This document shows positions 57,257 to 64,000 of a stretch of DNA of 64,000 nucleotides, piece by piece. How positions within the stretch are numbered: the first letter of the stretch is position 1; every line of letters starts with the position of its first letter. The translations under genes were made by a program, and so were the position numbers. The stretch comes from Silvimonas amylolytica (GTDB lineage: Bacteria > Pseudomonadota > Gammaproteobacteria > Burkholderiales > Chitinibacteraceae): contig NZ_BMLY01000001.1 in NCBI RefSeq assembly GCF_014645555.1, positions 391,939 to 455,938 on the forward strand, read 5' to 3'. The notes beneath the pieces were generated by a model. The model searched no databases, had not been told where the DNA came from, and saw only the letters and a list, made by a program, of their open reading frames with translations.

Positions 57257-59116
57257 CTATCCGCGCAGTGCGCCGTAAATTTTCTCTGCCAGATCGCGGT
57301 TGATGCCTTCCACCTGGATCAAGTCATCCACACTTGCCGCCTTTACGCCTTGCAACCCGCCGAACCGCGCCAGCAGTTTCTGGCGACGCTTGGGGCCAAT
57401 GCCTTCAATCTCTTCCAGACTGGACGCCACCCGCGCCTTGGCACGCTTGGCACGATGGCCGGTAATGGCAAAGCGGTGCGATTCGTCCCGAATCTGCTGC
57501 ACCAGATGCAAACCGGCGTGATCACGCGGCAGTTGTACACTTTCATGCGTGGTCGCAAAAATCAGCTGTTCCAGACCCGCCTTGCGTGTTTCACCCTTGG
57601 CCACGCCGATCAAGATCGGCTGAGTGAGGCCGACTTCTTCCATGACTTGTTCAGCCATGGCCAATTGTCCTTTCCCACCATCAATCAACACCACGTCCGG
57701 TACTTTGCCCTCGCCCGCGGCGATCTTGCCGTAACGGCGGGTCAGCACCTGGCGCATGGCCGCGTAATCGTCACCCGGCGTAATGCCATTGATGTTATAG
57801 CGGCGATACTGGCCCGGCTGAATATCGCCGTCATCGAATACCACGCAAGACGCCACGGTGGCTTCGCCCATGGTGTGGGAGATATCAAAGCATTCGATCC
57901 GCTGCGTTTCATCCGGCAGATCCAGCGCATCGATCAATGCCTGCAAGCGGCCCGCCTGGCTAGCAGAGTGCGTATTGCGCTGGGTAATCGCCAGCTCTGC
58001 ATTCTTGCGTGCCATTTCAAGCCACACACGGCGCTCGCCATTCGGGTTGCTATTGATGATGACCTTGCGGCCGGCTTGATCGCTCAACAATTGGGTCAGC
58101 AATTCTGCGTTGGCCGGCGCGGGCGTACAGATCACGACGGGCGGCACGTTGCGGTCCAGATAATGCTGAGCCAGGAAGGCCTCAAGTGCCTCGGCTTCGT
58201 CGTAATCCGCCGCATTGGTGGGAAACAGGTTCTTGTCGCCCACATGACGGCCACCGCGCACCATGGCCAGATTCAGGCATACAGCGCCTTCTTTCACGAC
58301 GGCAGCGACGATATCTGCGTCCAGTTCACTGGTATTACTGGAGACAAACTGCTTTTCCTGTATGCGGGCCAGTGCCTGGATCTGGTCGCGCACGCTGGCG
58401 GCGGCCTCAAAATTCCAGGCCTCAGACGCCGCGGCCATGCGCACTTCGAGTTCCTTCAACAGCTCATTGGCCTGACCGTTGAGAAACAACACCGCGTTGT
58501 GTACGTCGCGGCGGTAATCCTCGGGCGTAATGTGATCCACACAAGGTGCCGAGCAGCGTTTGATCTGATACAGCAAACAGGGCCGCGAGCGGTTGGCGTA
58601 CACGCTGTCTTCACAGGTGCGCAGTTTGAAGACCTTCTGCAGCATCTGGATGCTTTCTTTCACCACGTAGCCGTTCGGGAAAGGCCCAAAGTACTGATTA
58701 CGCTTGTCCAGCGTGCCACGGTAGTACGCCAGGCGCGGGCTTTTGTGGCCAGTGACAACCAGATACGGATAGCTTTTGTCATCGCGAAACAGAATGTTGT
58801 AACGCGGTCCCAAAGCCTTGATCAGATTGTTTTCCAGCACCAGCGCTTCGGCTTCTGAACGCACAACCGTGGTTTCAATGCGATCCACCTGGGTCAGCAT
58901 CAGCTTGATGCGTGGGCTGTGATCATTTTTCTGGAAATACGATCCCACCCGCCGCTTCAGGCTAATGGCCTTGCCGACGTACAGCACCGTACCGTCCTGC
59001 GCCAGCATGCGGTACACGCCGGGCAGATTGGGAAGTGCCTTGACGACGGCCAGCAAACGCTCACTGCGCGCTTCCAGGCTTTCAGGATTCATTGCGGGAT
59101 CAGACATGGCGGCCAT
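57257..59116 (-). CDS. uvrC: Excinuclease ABC subunit C
   Basis: Incision subunit of nucleotide excision repair, 619 residues. It has an N-terminal GIY-YIG nuclease domain ([20 protein letters not shown]), a central cysteine-rich region ([13 protein letters not shown]), a UVR motif for UvrB binding, a C-terminal RNase H-like nuclease domain with DGGKGQL, and a terminal helix-hairpin-helix domain ([16 protein letters not shown]). Start uncertain between ATGs at 59116 and 59107. Followed by a 156-bp gap before pgsA with no visible feature. Confidence 0.96.
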   Translation of the reverse strand: MAAMSDPAMNPESLEARSERLLAVVKALPNLPGVYRMLAQDGTVLYVGKAISLKRRVGSYFQKNDHSPRIKLMLTQVDRIETTVVRSEAEALVLENNLIKALGPRYNILFRDDKSYPYLVVTGHKSPRLAYYRGTLDKRNQYFGPFPNGYVVKESIQMLQKVFKLRTCEDSVYANRSRPCLLYQIKRCSAPCVDHITPEDYRRDVHNAVLFLNGQANELLKELEVRMAAASEAWNFEAAASVRDQIQALARIQEKQFVSSNTSELDADIVAAVVKEGAVCLNLAMVRGGRHVGDKNLFPTNAADYDEAEALEAFLAQHYLDRNVPPVVICTPAPANAELLTQLLSDQAGRKVIINSNPNGERRVWLEMARKNAELAITQRNTHSASQAGRLQALIDALDLPDETQRIECFDISHTMGEATVASCVVFDDGDIQPGQYRRYNINGITPGDDYAAMRQVLTRRYGKIAAGEGKVPDVVLIDGGKGQLAMAEQVMEEVGLTQPILIGVAKGETRKAGLEQLIFATTHESVQLPRDHAGLHLVQQIRDESHRFAITGHRAKRAKARVASSLEEIEGIGPKRRQKLLARFGGLQGVKAASVDDLIQVEGINRDLAEKIYGALRG

Positions 59117-59170
59117 TGAAACAAAAACAAGGCGTCATTCTAGCAACGACTGCCCCGGTTGACGCGTCGA

Positions 59171-59539
59171 TCAGGGCTGCCGTGCAATCGCAGCAGGTTC
59201 GCCAGAGGCCGCATCCGTTGCGGTATCGGCCGGTGCCTCTGGCGGGGGCAATGAAAACACAGGCGCGGCCACGTCGTTTCCTTGCTCGACCAGATACACA
59301 AACGCCAGCAATTCGGCCACCGCGCGGTACAGAGAGGCCGGGATATGGTCATCCAGATCAAGCTGCGACAACAAAGAGACCAGCTCCGGCGATTGATGCA
59401 CAAACACACCAGCCTCACGGGCTTTCTCGATGATGGCTTGCGCCACCAATCCCTTACCGGTCGCCACCACGCGCGGTGTGGAACCTTCGGTATAGGCCAG
59501 GGCGACGGCGCGCGCGCGGGCGTCAGGCTTACTGGCCAT
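59171..59539 (-). CDS. FlhB C-terminal domain-like protein (FhlB)
   Basis: A 122-residue soluble homologue of the cytoplasmic domain of the flagellar export gate protein FlhB. The conserved run ARAVALAYTEGSTPRVVATG, then HIPASLYRAVAELLAFVYLV, is easily matched. The autocleavage NPTH sequence is absent, as in other FhlB proteins, which can partly replace FlhB's domain in substrate switching. It overlaps fliK by 11 bp; FliK is FlhB's partner in hook-length control, which fits. Confidence 0.9.
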   Translation of the reverse strand: MASKPDARARAVALAYTEGSTPRVVATGKGLVAQAIIEKAREAGVFVHQSPELVSLLSQLDLDDHIPASLYRAVAELLAFVYLVEQGNDVAAPVFSLPPPEAPADTATDAASGEPAAIARQP

Positions 59540-60656
59540 CAGCGGGCTCCTTCACACTGGCAAAAGCGACGGAAGCCAGATCAAGACCCGCACCTTCGAA
59601 CTGGTTATCCAGTGCGCTTTGGGCCGACTGTAATTGTTTGATCGCTTCCGGCGATGCTTTGAATTGCAAATTGAACTGCCCTTGATATAACACGGCGCTG
59701 ATCGCCACGTGGCCCAGGTGAGGCATATCCAGATTCAATGTCGTCCGCCACTGACGATCTGCGGGGTCCGCATATGCCGCGTTGCGGCCTTGATCATCCG
59801 CCTGCACGCTCCACTGCATTTGCTGGCCAGGCCAGGCCTGGCCTTGCCACAGGATCGCCTGCCGATCAATGGCATCCAGTTGCCGCTGCACCAGACCTGC
59901 CAGCGCGGCCTGCTGGTCCGGTGTACCCGTCAGATGATTCATGTTGGCGGCCGATAAATCCGGCCGGTTATCTGCTGCACTGCTGGCTGCTTTGAGGCTG
60001 GCCACATCCGGACCGGTCAGGTCTTTGATCAGCGTGGATGGGGGCTTGCCCTCTGCCTGCGTTGTGGCCGTCTGAGCTGGCGTTTGCTGCTGCGCCAGGC
60101 GGGCTTGTGGCTCTTGCTGCAGGGCTTGCAAGCTGCGTTGACCATCTACCCACTGCGCCTGGTGTGACTCATAAAACAGACCGGATTGATCAAGGGTTTG
60201 CGCCAGTTTGCCGGCCAGATCAGCCGCATTGGGTGCGCCTTCAAACAGTGGCGCAGTCGCACCGGCCCGGGTAGTTTGCGCCGTCGTGCCGGCCTTGTTG
60301 CCACTGCCAAGCAAATCAGACAGATAACGTGCACCACTGGAGAGTTCGGTTGAAACGCCGGGGTGATAGTCTGGCGAGGTCGCCGTGGATAACGCAAAGG
60401 TCAGCGTGGGCCGATTGGCAATGACCGAGAGATCCAGTTTTTCACCCGCCGTGGCACCAGCGGGTAGATTCAGATCAAGCAACTGGTTATTGATCTGTAC
60501 GGCAAACCGGCCATTACCCAGCGCCCCGATCACGGTGGCGGAGACGCGCTCACCTTGCGTAAATAGCGCCCCCAGATCCGGCCTGGCCTCTGGCGTTTGC
60601 GTGGAATTATTGAGGAGGAGTGCCTGCAGGGTGACAATTGCGTTACCGGGCAGCAT
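59529..60656 (-). CDS. fliK: Flagellar hook-length control protein
   Basis: Secreted molecular ruler that sets hook length and switches export to filament substrates; 375 residues. N-terminal and Gln/Ala-rich central region vary, while the C-terminal ~130 residues contain the Flg_hook domain (LPHLGHVAISAVLYQGQFNL-like). Overlaps the FhlB-like gene and lies 4 bp from the DUF2802 gene. Confidence 0.9.
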   Translation of the reverse strand: MLPGNAIVTLQALLLNNSTQTPEARPDLGALFTQGERVSATVIGALGNGRFAVQINNQLLDLNLPAGATAGEKLDLSVIANRPTLTFALSTATSPDYHPGVSTELSSGARYLSDLLGSGNKAGTTAQTTRAGATAPLFEGAPNAADLAGKLAQTLDQSGLFYESHQAQWVDGQRSLQALQQEPQARLAQQQTPAQTATTQAEGKPPSTLIKDLTGPDVASLKAASSAADNRPDLSAANMNHLTGTPDQQAALAGLVQRQLDAIDRQAILWQGQAWPGQQMQWSVQADDQGRNAAYADPADRQWRTTLNLDMPHLGHVAISAVLYQGQFNLQFKASPEAIKQLQSAQSALDNQFEGAGLDLASVAFASVKEPADGQ

Positions 60657-60659
60657 GAG

Positions 60660-61088
60660 TCAGCGCAATCCTTCAGCGCGATACAGCGCCACGATCAGAT
60701 CTGCCTCCCCCCGCGAAATACCGCATTGCTGCGCAACGGCGGCTGAATCAGCTCCGGTACGCGCCAGGCGGATGGCTTGGGCATAAGGGGTTTCGGTCAA
60801 TGGCTGGGCCACGGCAGTGGTATCGACCACACCCGCATCGCCATGGTGCTCAACCGCCCAGGCTTGCTGCATGCTGTTAGCGGCCAGCCGCACCTTCAGA
60901 AGTTCCAGCTCCTGGCGCAATGCCGCCATGTCGCCTGACATGGTTTCAATCCGCTGCTGGGCCTGGCGCGATAGATGATGTGGCGAATTGGCTTTGCGCA
61001 AAAACAACAAAAGCTCGGCCACATAAAAAACGAGGAGCGCGAGCCCTGCATACAGTAGTTGTGGCCAGGTAATCAGAATGCCGTTCAC
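60660..61088 (-). CDS. DUF2802-type membrane-anchored protein in the flagellar cluster
   Basis: A 142-residue protein with one N-terminal membrane helix (about 8-28), a coiled coil (about 42-70), and a C-terminal helix-turn-helix-like region (SAAVAQQCGISRGEADLIVALY) resembling DUF2802 proteins encoded with flagellar genes. Function unknown. It sits between fliT and fliK. Confidence 0.8.
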   Translation of the reverse strand: MNGILITWPQLLYAGLALLVFYVAELLLFLRKANSPHHLSRQAQQRIETMSGDMAALRQELELLKVRLAANSMQQAWAVEHHGDAGVVDTTAVAQPLTETPYAQAIRLARTGADSAAVAQQCGISRGEADLIVALYRAEGLR

Positions 61089-61228
61089 GTGCCGCCTCTG
61101 TCACAGTTTAAACCGGCGACATCCGGTCCAGTCCCTCTTCATGGTCTTGCTGCGGAGCCTTGACCGGGGTGCATATGCAGCACTTTACCCCGCTTACGGC
61201 TTCCTCACGACAGACTCTGAACAGGTTC

Positions 61229-61549
61229 TCAGGAACCGTACATGCGCCGCATTTTATCGCCAGTTTGCAGACTACGGATCGAGCCCATCAATTCTTGCCG
61301 TCGCGCCATGGCCAGCGGGACGATCGCATCGATCTGCGCCTGCGCAGTACGCATCAGCATGGCCAGTGTCTCGCGCTGGTCTTGCTGCATGCCCTGCCAG
61401 TCTATATCACCCAGCGTGTTGCTGATCTCGTTGAACCGGCCCGCAGTTTGCAGGAAATCATCCCAGTCTCTGGATTGCGCACTCAACAGCATCCGCGCGC
61501 AGCACGCTTCCATTTCACCATAGACTGCCTGCATATCAGGCGCGACCAT
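61229..61549 (-). CDS. fliT: Flagellar protein FliT
   Basis: Small helical export chaperone for the FliD cap (and, in enterics, a regulator of FlhDC); 106 residues. Identification rests on size, helical composition and its place directly after fliS, which it overlaps by 14 bp. The following 140 bp before the DUF2802 gene hold no clear gene. Confidence 0.82.
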   Translation of the reverse strand: MVAPDMQAVYGEMEACCARMLLSAQSRDWDDFLQTAGRFNEISNTLGDIDWQGMQQDQRETLAMLMRTAQAQIDAIVPLAMARRQELMGSIRSLQTGDKMRRMYGS

Positions 61550-62021
61550 AACTCAAAGCGCTGCGATTGGCGGCGTCATCATCCTGAGCGGATGGCGCTG
61601 CCGGCGGCGGTGTTGCGCCCGTACCACGACTATTCTGTTCGATGGTATCCCAGGCGGATTTCAGATCAGTCAGCAACTTGCTCACATGATCAAGCATGTC
61701 GGCGTTGTTCTCGATGTTGGCTTTGAACAACTGGGCAACCATGTGCTCGTACAGCGCATCCAGGTTTTTTCCCAGTTCGCCGCCTTTTTCCACATCCAGC
61801 GACTGGCGCAGGCCTTCGTCGATAATCGCAATCGCCTTGCTGATCGACTGGCCTTTGTCGGCAATGTTGCCTGCCTGCATGTGAAACTTCGCGAGGCCCA
61901 CAGCCTTTATGGCACCTTCGTACAACATCACAACCAGTTTGAGCGGGCTGGCCGATGCAACGGCCATATCCACACTGTTCTGGCCATATGACGCCAGCGC
62001 CTTCTTGACGGCATAACTCAT
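61536..62021 (-). CDS. fliS: Flagellar export chaperone FliS
   Basis: Chaperone preventing premature polymerisation of flagellin, 161 residues from the ATG at 62021, which has GGAG nine bases before it. Conserved four-helix features: YGQNSVDMAVASASPLKLV and MLYEGAIKAVGLAKFHM. A Pro/Ala-rich tail follows residue ~135. Overlaps fliT. Confidence 0.95.
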   Translation of the reverse strand: MSYAVKKALASYGQNSVDMAVASASPLKLVVMLYEGAIKAVGLAKFHMQAGNIADKGQSISKAIAIIDEGLRQSLDVEKGGELGKNLDALYEHMVAQLFKANIENNADMLDHVSKLLTDLKSAWDTIEQNSRGTGATPPPAAPSAQDDDAANRSALSYGRA

Positions 62022-62083
62022 GCCACTTCTCCAAATCAAACCACCACAACTGACCGGAACCAGCCCGGCACCGCCCTGCCCGT

Positions 62084-64000
62084 TTAGCTACTGATCTTGG
62101 GCAGGTTGGCCAATTGGGTCGTCAGGTAACTACTGGTGTTCTTCAACGAGCCCACCACGGAATCCATGGCAGTGAACTGCTGCACGTAATTGGCCTGCAC
62201 CTGAGTCAAACGCGTTTGCATTTCGGTTTCTTGCGACTGCAAACGGGTAATGCTCTGGTTGATGCTGTCGGTCACCGAGTAGAACAACCCGTTATCGCTG
62301 GCCTTGGTGGACAGCATATTGGTGATGCTCTGATTCAGATTATAGGAAAAGCCCTGACTATAGGTCACGGAACCCATGTCGCCCGTCGACCCGGCGGCCA
62401 GACTGATGATCAAGCCAGCGGCAGGGCCTGTCCCGACCAGCACGTTACCGGTGGCTGTTGCGGGTTGACCACCAATGGTCGCAACGGCATCGGTACCGGC
62501 GGCCTTGTCGGTGACGGTCAGGAATGCCGGATCAGTACTTCCGCCGGTTGCTGCTGTTGTCAGCTGGATGGTCGAGGTCGCGCCATAAGATGCAGAAGCA
62601 AACTGCAATGCGCCATTGGCAAAAGAGACGTTTGCCGACACCCCGCCAGCCTTGATGGCCGCATCATTGTTGATGGCGGTTTGCAAAGCGGTGGCCAGAT
62701 CGTTGCCGTTGGCATAAGAGGCGCCATCGGTCAATTTAATGGTGCCTGACTGCACACCGTCGATCGCGATGGTGAAATTGTCGTTATCCGCACCAATAGT
62801 CAGCGGGAACGTGATGTTAGAGCCTGACGTCACCGAACCCTGTGTGGCCGGCGTTGTGACATTGATGGCGTACGTGCCCGGCTTGGTCAGCGACGAGCTG
62901 GTCGACACCACAGTCACACCGCCCGGTTTGGATACCGAGGTACCCGCAGCAAACAAGGTGGCCAATGCTTGTGGATTGGACTGGGCGGCCGAGGACAGTT
63001 TGTCCTGGTCCAGAGTCATGTTGCCTTTGTCGTCAAAACCAACGCCAACATCAAAGAGGCTCTGATACGCATTGCTACCACCCAGTGCCTTGTTGAACAC
63101 ACTGCGCATCTGGGTTTTGATCGAGTTCAACGCATACTGGCCGTTCAGAATACCGGCAGTTTGCGTTGTGGTGTCGTAGCCAGTGAGACTGGAGAGCTGC
63201 GACATGAAATTGTTGTAGCCATCGACCATGGCCTGCACGTTCTTCACCAGCGTCGTGCTGTCTGTACCAATCGTCAGCGTTGTGGCATCGGTATTGGTGC
63301 CTGTCAGGTTCAGCGTGACGCCACTCAATACATCACTGATGGTATTGGTCGGCTTGGAGATCGTGATCCCGTCGAGCGTGAACTGGGCGTCCTGCGCTTT
63401 TTGCGTGACGGTCGTGGTGTTGGTGGTCGAAGCCGGATCAAAAGCAAAGGCATTCAGGCCGGTATCGCCATTGGCGCCGGTTGCCGTGATTTTCATGCCA
63501 TTGACTTGACCCGTGGTATTGGACGAGAGCACCAGGCGGAAACCACCACCGTCATTGATGATGCTGGCCGTTACCCCGCCCTTGGCGGCGTTGATGGCAT
63601 CACGCAGGCCAAACAGGTTGTTGTTGGTCGAATCGATATTGACCGTGATCGCCTGCTGCGACGCATTGGCCGAGAAACCCGATGTGCTGTCGTACGAACC
63701 AAAAGAAATGGTCAGCGACCCAGTGCCCACCGGATTGTTCGGGCTGCTGACATCCGCCGAAGCAACGACCTGGTTCTGGGCAAGCTGGCTCACCTGCAAG
63801 GAGTGCGAACCCTGCTGGGCAGCATTGGTCGCGGTTGCGGTGCCCACTGACGAGTTGGCCAGTTTGGCGGTCGACAACTGCAACTTGGTTGGATCAGACA
63901 GTGCGGTCAGCGTGCTCTGAAAATCAGTGAGTGCGCCTTGCAAGGTACCCAACGCGGAAAGCTGTGCGTCATAGCTCGCTTCCTGTTTTTGCAAGGCCAG
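62084..64000 (-). CDS. fliD: Flagellar hook-associated protein 2, filament cap (5' truncated)
   Basis: C-terminal ~638 residues of FliD, which forms the cap that folds flagellin at the filament tip. The frame is open to the window edge (…LALQKQEASYDAQL…), so a short N-terminal stretch lies outside. Present are the FliD N-terminal region (STLTALSDPTKLQ), a FLG_IN motif (NNLFGLRDAINAA), a Gly/Thr-rich variable region and the C-terminal coiled coil (VQANYVQQFTAMDSVVGSLK). The variable head (about residues 330-540) is larger than in E. coli FliD. Downstream fliS and fliT are its usual neighbours. Confidence 0.95.
   Translation of the reverse strand: MALQKQEASYDAQLSALGTLQGALTDFQSTLTALSDPTKLQLSTAKLANSSVGTATATNAAQQGSHSLQVSQLAQNQVVASADVSSPNNPVGTGSLTISFGSYDSTSGFSANASQQAITVNIDSTNNNLFGLRDAINAAKGGVTASIINDGGGFRLVLSSNTTGQVNGMKITATGANGDTGLNAFAFDPASTTNTTTVTQKAQDAQFTLDGITISKPTNTISDVLSGVTLNLTGTNTDATTLTIGTDSTTLVKNVQAMVDGYNNFMSQLSSLTGYDTTTQTAGILNGQYALNSIKTQMRSVFNKALGGSNAYQSLFDVGVGFDDKGNMTLDQDKLSSAAQSNPQALATLFAAGTSVSKPGGVTVVSTSSSLTKPGTYAINVTTPATQGSVTSGSNITFPLTIGADNDNFTIAIDGVQSGTIKLTDGASYANGNDLATALQTAINNDAAIKAGGVSANVSFANGALQFASASYGATSTIQLTTAATGGSTDPAFLTVTDKAAGTDAVATIGGQPATATGNVLVGTGPAAGLIISLAAGSTGDMGSVTYSQGFSYNLNQSITNMLSTKASDNGLFYSVTDSINQSITRLQSQETEMQTRLTQVQANYVQQFTAMDSVVGSLKNTSSYLTTQLANLPKISS

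Noticed and set aside
57350-58858. A 502-codon frame antisense to uvrC
   Set aside because: Shadow of uvrC with no start signal or domain.
1-64000. tRNA genes, CRISPR arrays, IS elements, prophage or attachment sites
   Set aside because: Looked for direct repeats, transposase or integrase motifs and TPsiC-like sequences; none was convincing.

Overview
The window is ordinary chromosome of a facultatively anaerobic, motile Gram-negative bacterium, most likely a betaproteobacterium of the order Neisseriales. The evidence is gene order: fimV-truA-trpF-trpB-trpA-accD-folC-dedD(SPOR)-cvpA-purF-metZ, rpsA-ihfB-lapA-lapB-pyrF, rpsF-priB-rpsR-rplI and cstA-ybdD, together with a single LolC/E-type gene. 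The genus is not settled by the sequence. Genes are tightly packed on both strands. I see no tRNA or rRNA gene, insertion sequence, prophage or CRISPR array.

Layout. 1-2.05 kb: end of a sensor histidine kinase and release factor 3. 2.1-5.8 kb: anaerobic pyruvate formate-lyase locus (FNR site, pflB, a 61-residue stand-alone glycyl-radical protein, pflA). 5.9-7.9 kb: lipoprotein release ABC system. 7.9-16.1 kb: deacetylase-family protein, a small putative winged-helix gene, tyrS, anmK, a chemoreceptor and an MFS-acyltransferase fusion. 16.1-19.0 kb: assimilatory-type NADH nitrite reductase nirBD behind a second perfect FNR site. 19.2-24.5 kb: cstA-ybdD, SulP transporter and PPK2. 24.5-24.9 kb: guanidinium exporter gene under a guanidine-II riboswitch. 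25.0-38.5 kb: the long fimV-to-metZ minus-strand cluster. 38.7-43.7 kb: gluQRS, fdxA, the rpsF operon with an S6:S18 leader motif, and a diguanylate cyclase. 43.8-55.5 kb: heptose kinase, ugd, pyrF, lapBA, ihfB, rpsA, cmk, an aldo-keto reductase, tyrA, a META-domain lipocalin-like secreted protein and DAHP synthase. 55.7-59.1 kb: HD-GYP protein, pgsA, uvrC. 59.2-64 kb: flagellar genes (FhlB-like, fliK, a DUF2802 protein, fliT, fliS, fliD running off the end).

How it works together. Two FNR-type palindromes switch on mixed-acid pyruvate cleavage and nitrite reduction when oxygen is low; the tiny glycyl-radical protein next to pflB looks like a built-in repair cofactor for oxygen-damaged PFL. 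CstA may bring pyruvate or peptides into the same metabolism. The flagellar block, chemoreceptor, diguanylate cyclase, HD-GYP protein and FimV polar hub describe a cell that tunes motility through c-di-GMP.

The most interesting observations are: (1) the minimal 61-aa GrcA-like protein, 85 percent identical to the tail of its neighbouring PflB; (2) a complete guanidine-II riboswitch whose second aptamer hairpin competes with a hairpin that hides the ribosome binding site of a SugE/Gdx gene; (3) an internal tandem repeat in the YbdD-family protein; (4) a small winged-helix-like gene with two palindromes bracketing its promoter; (5) an HD-GYP protein carrying a C-terminal four-cysteine zinc ribbon. 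No wholly new multi-gene system is evident.
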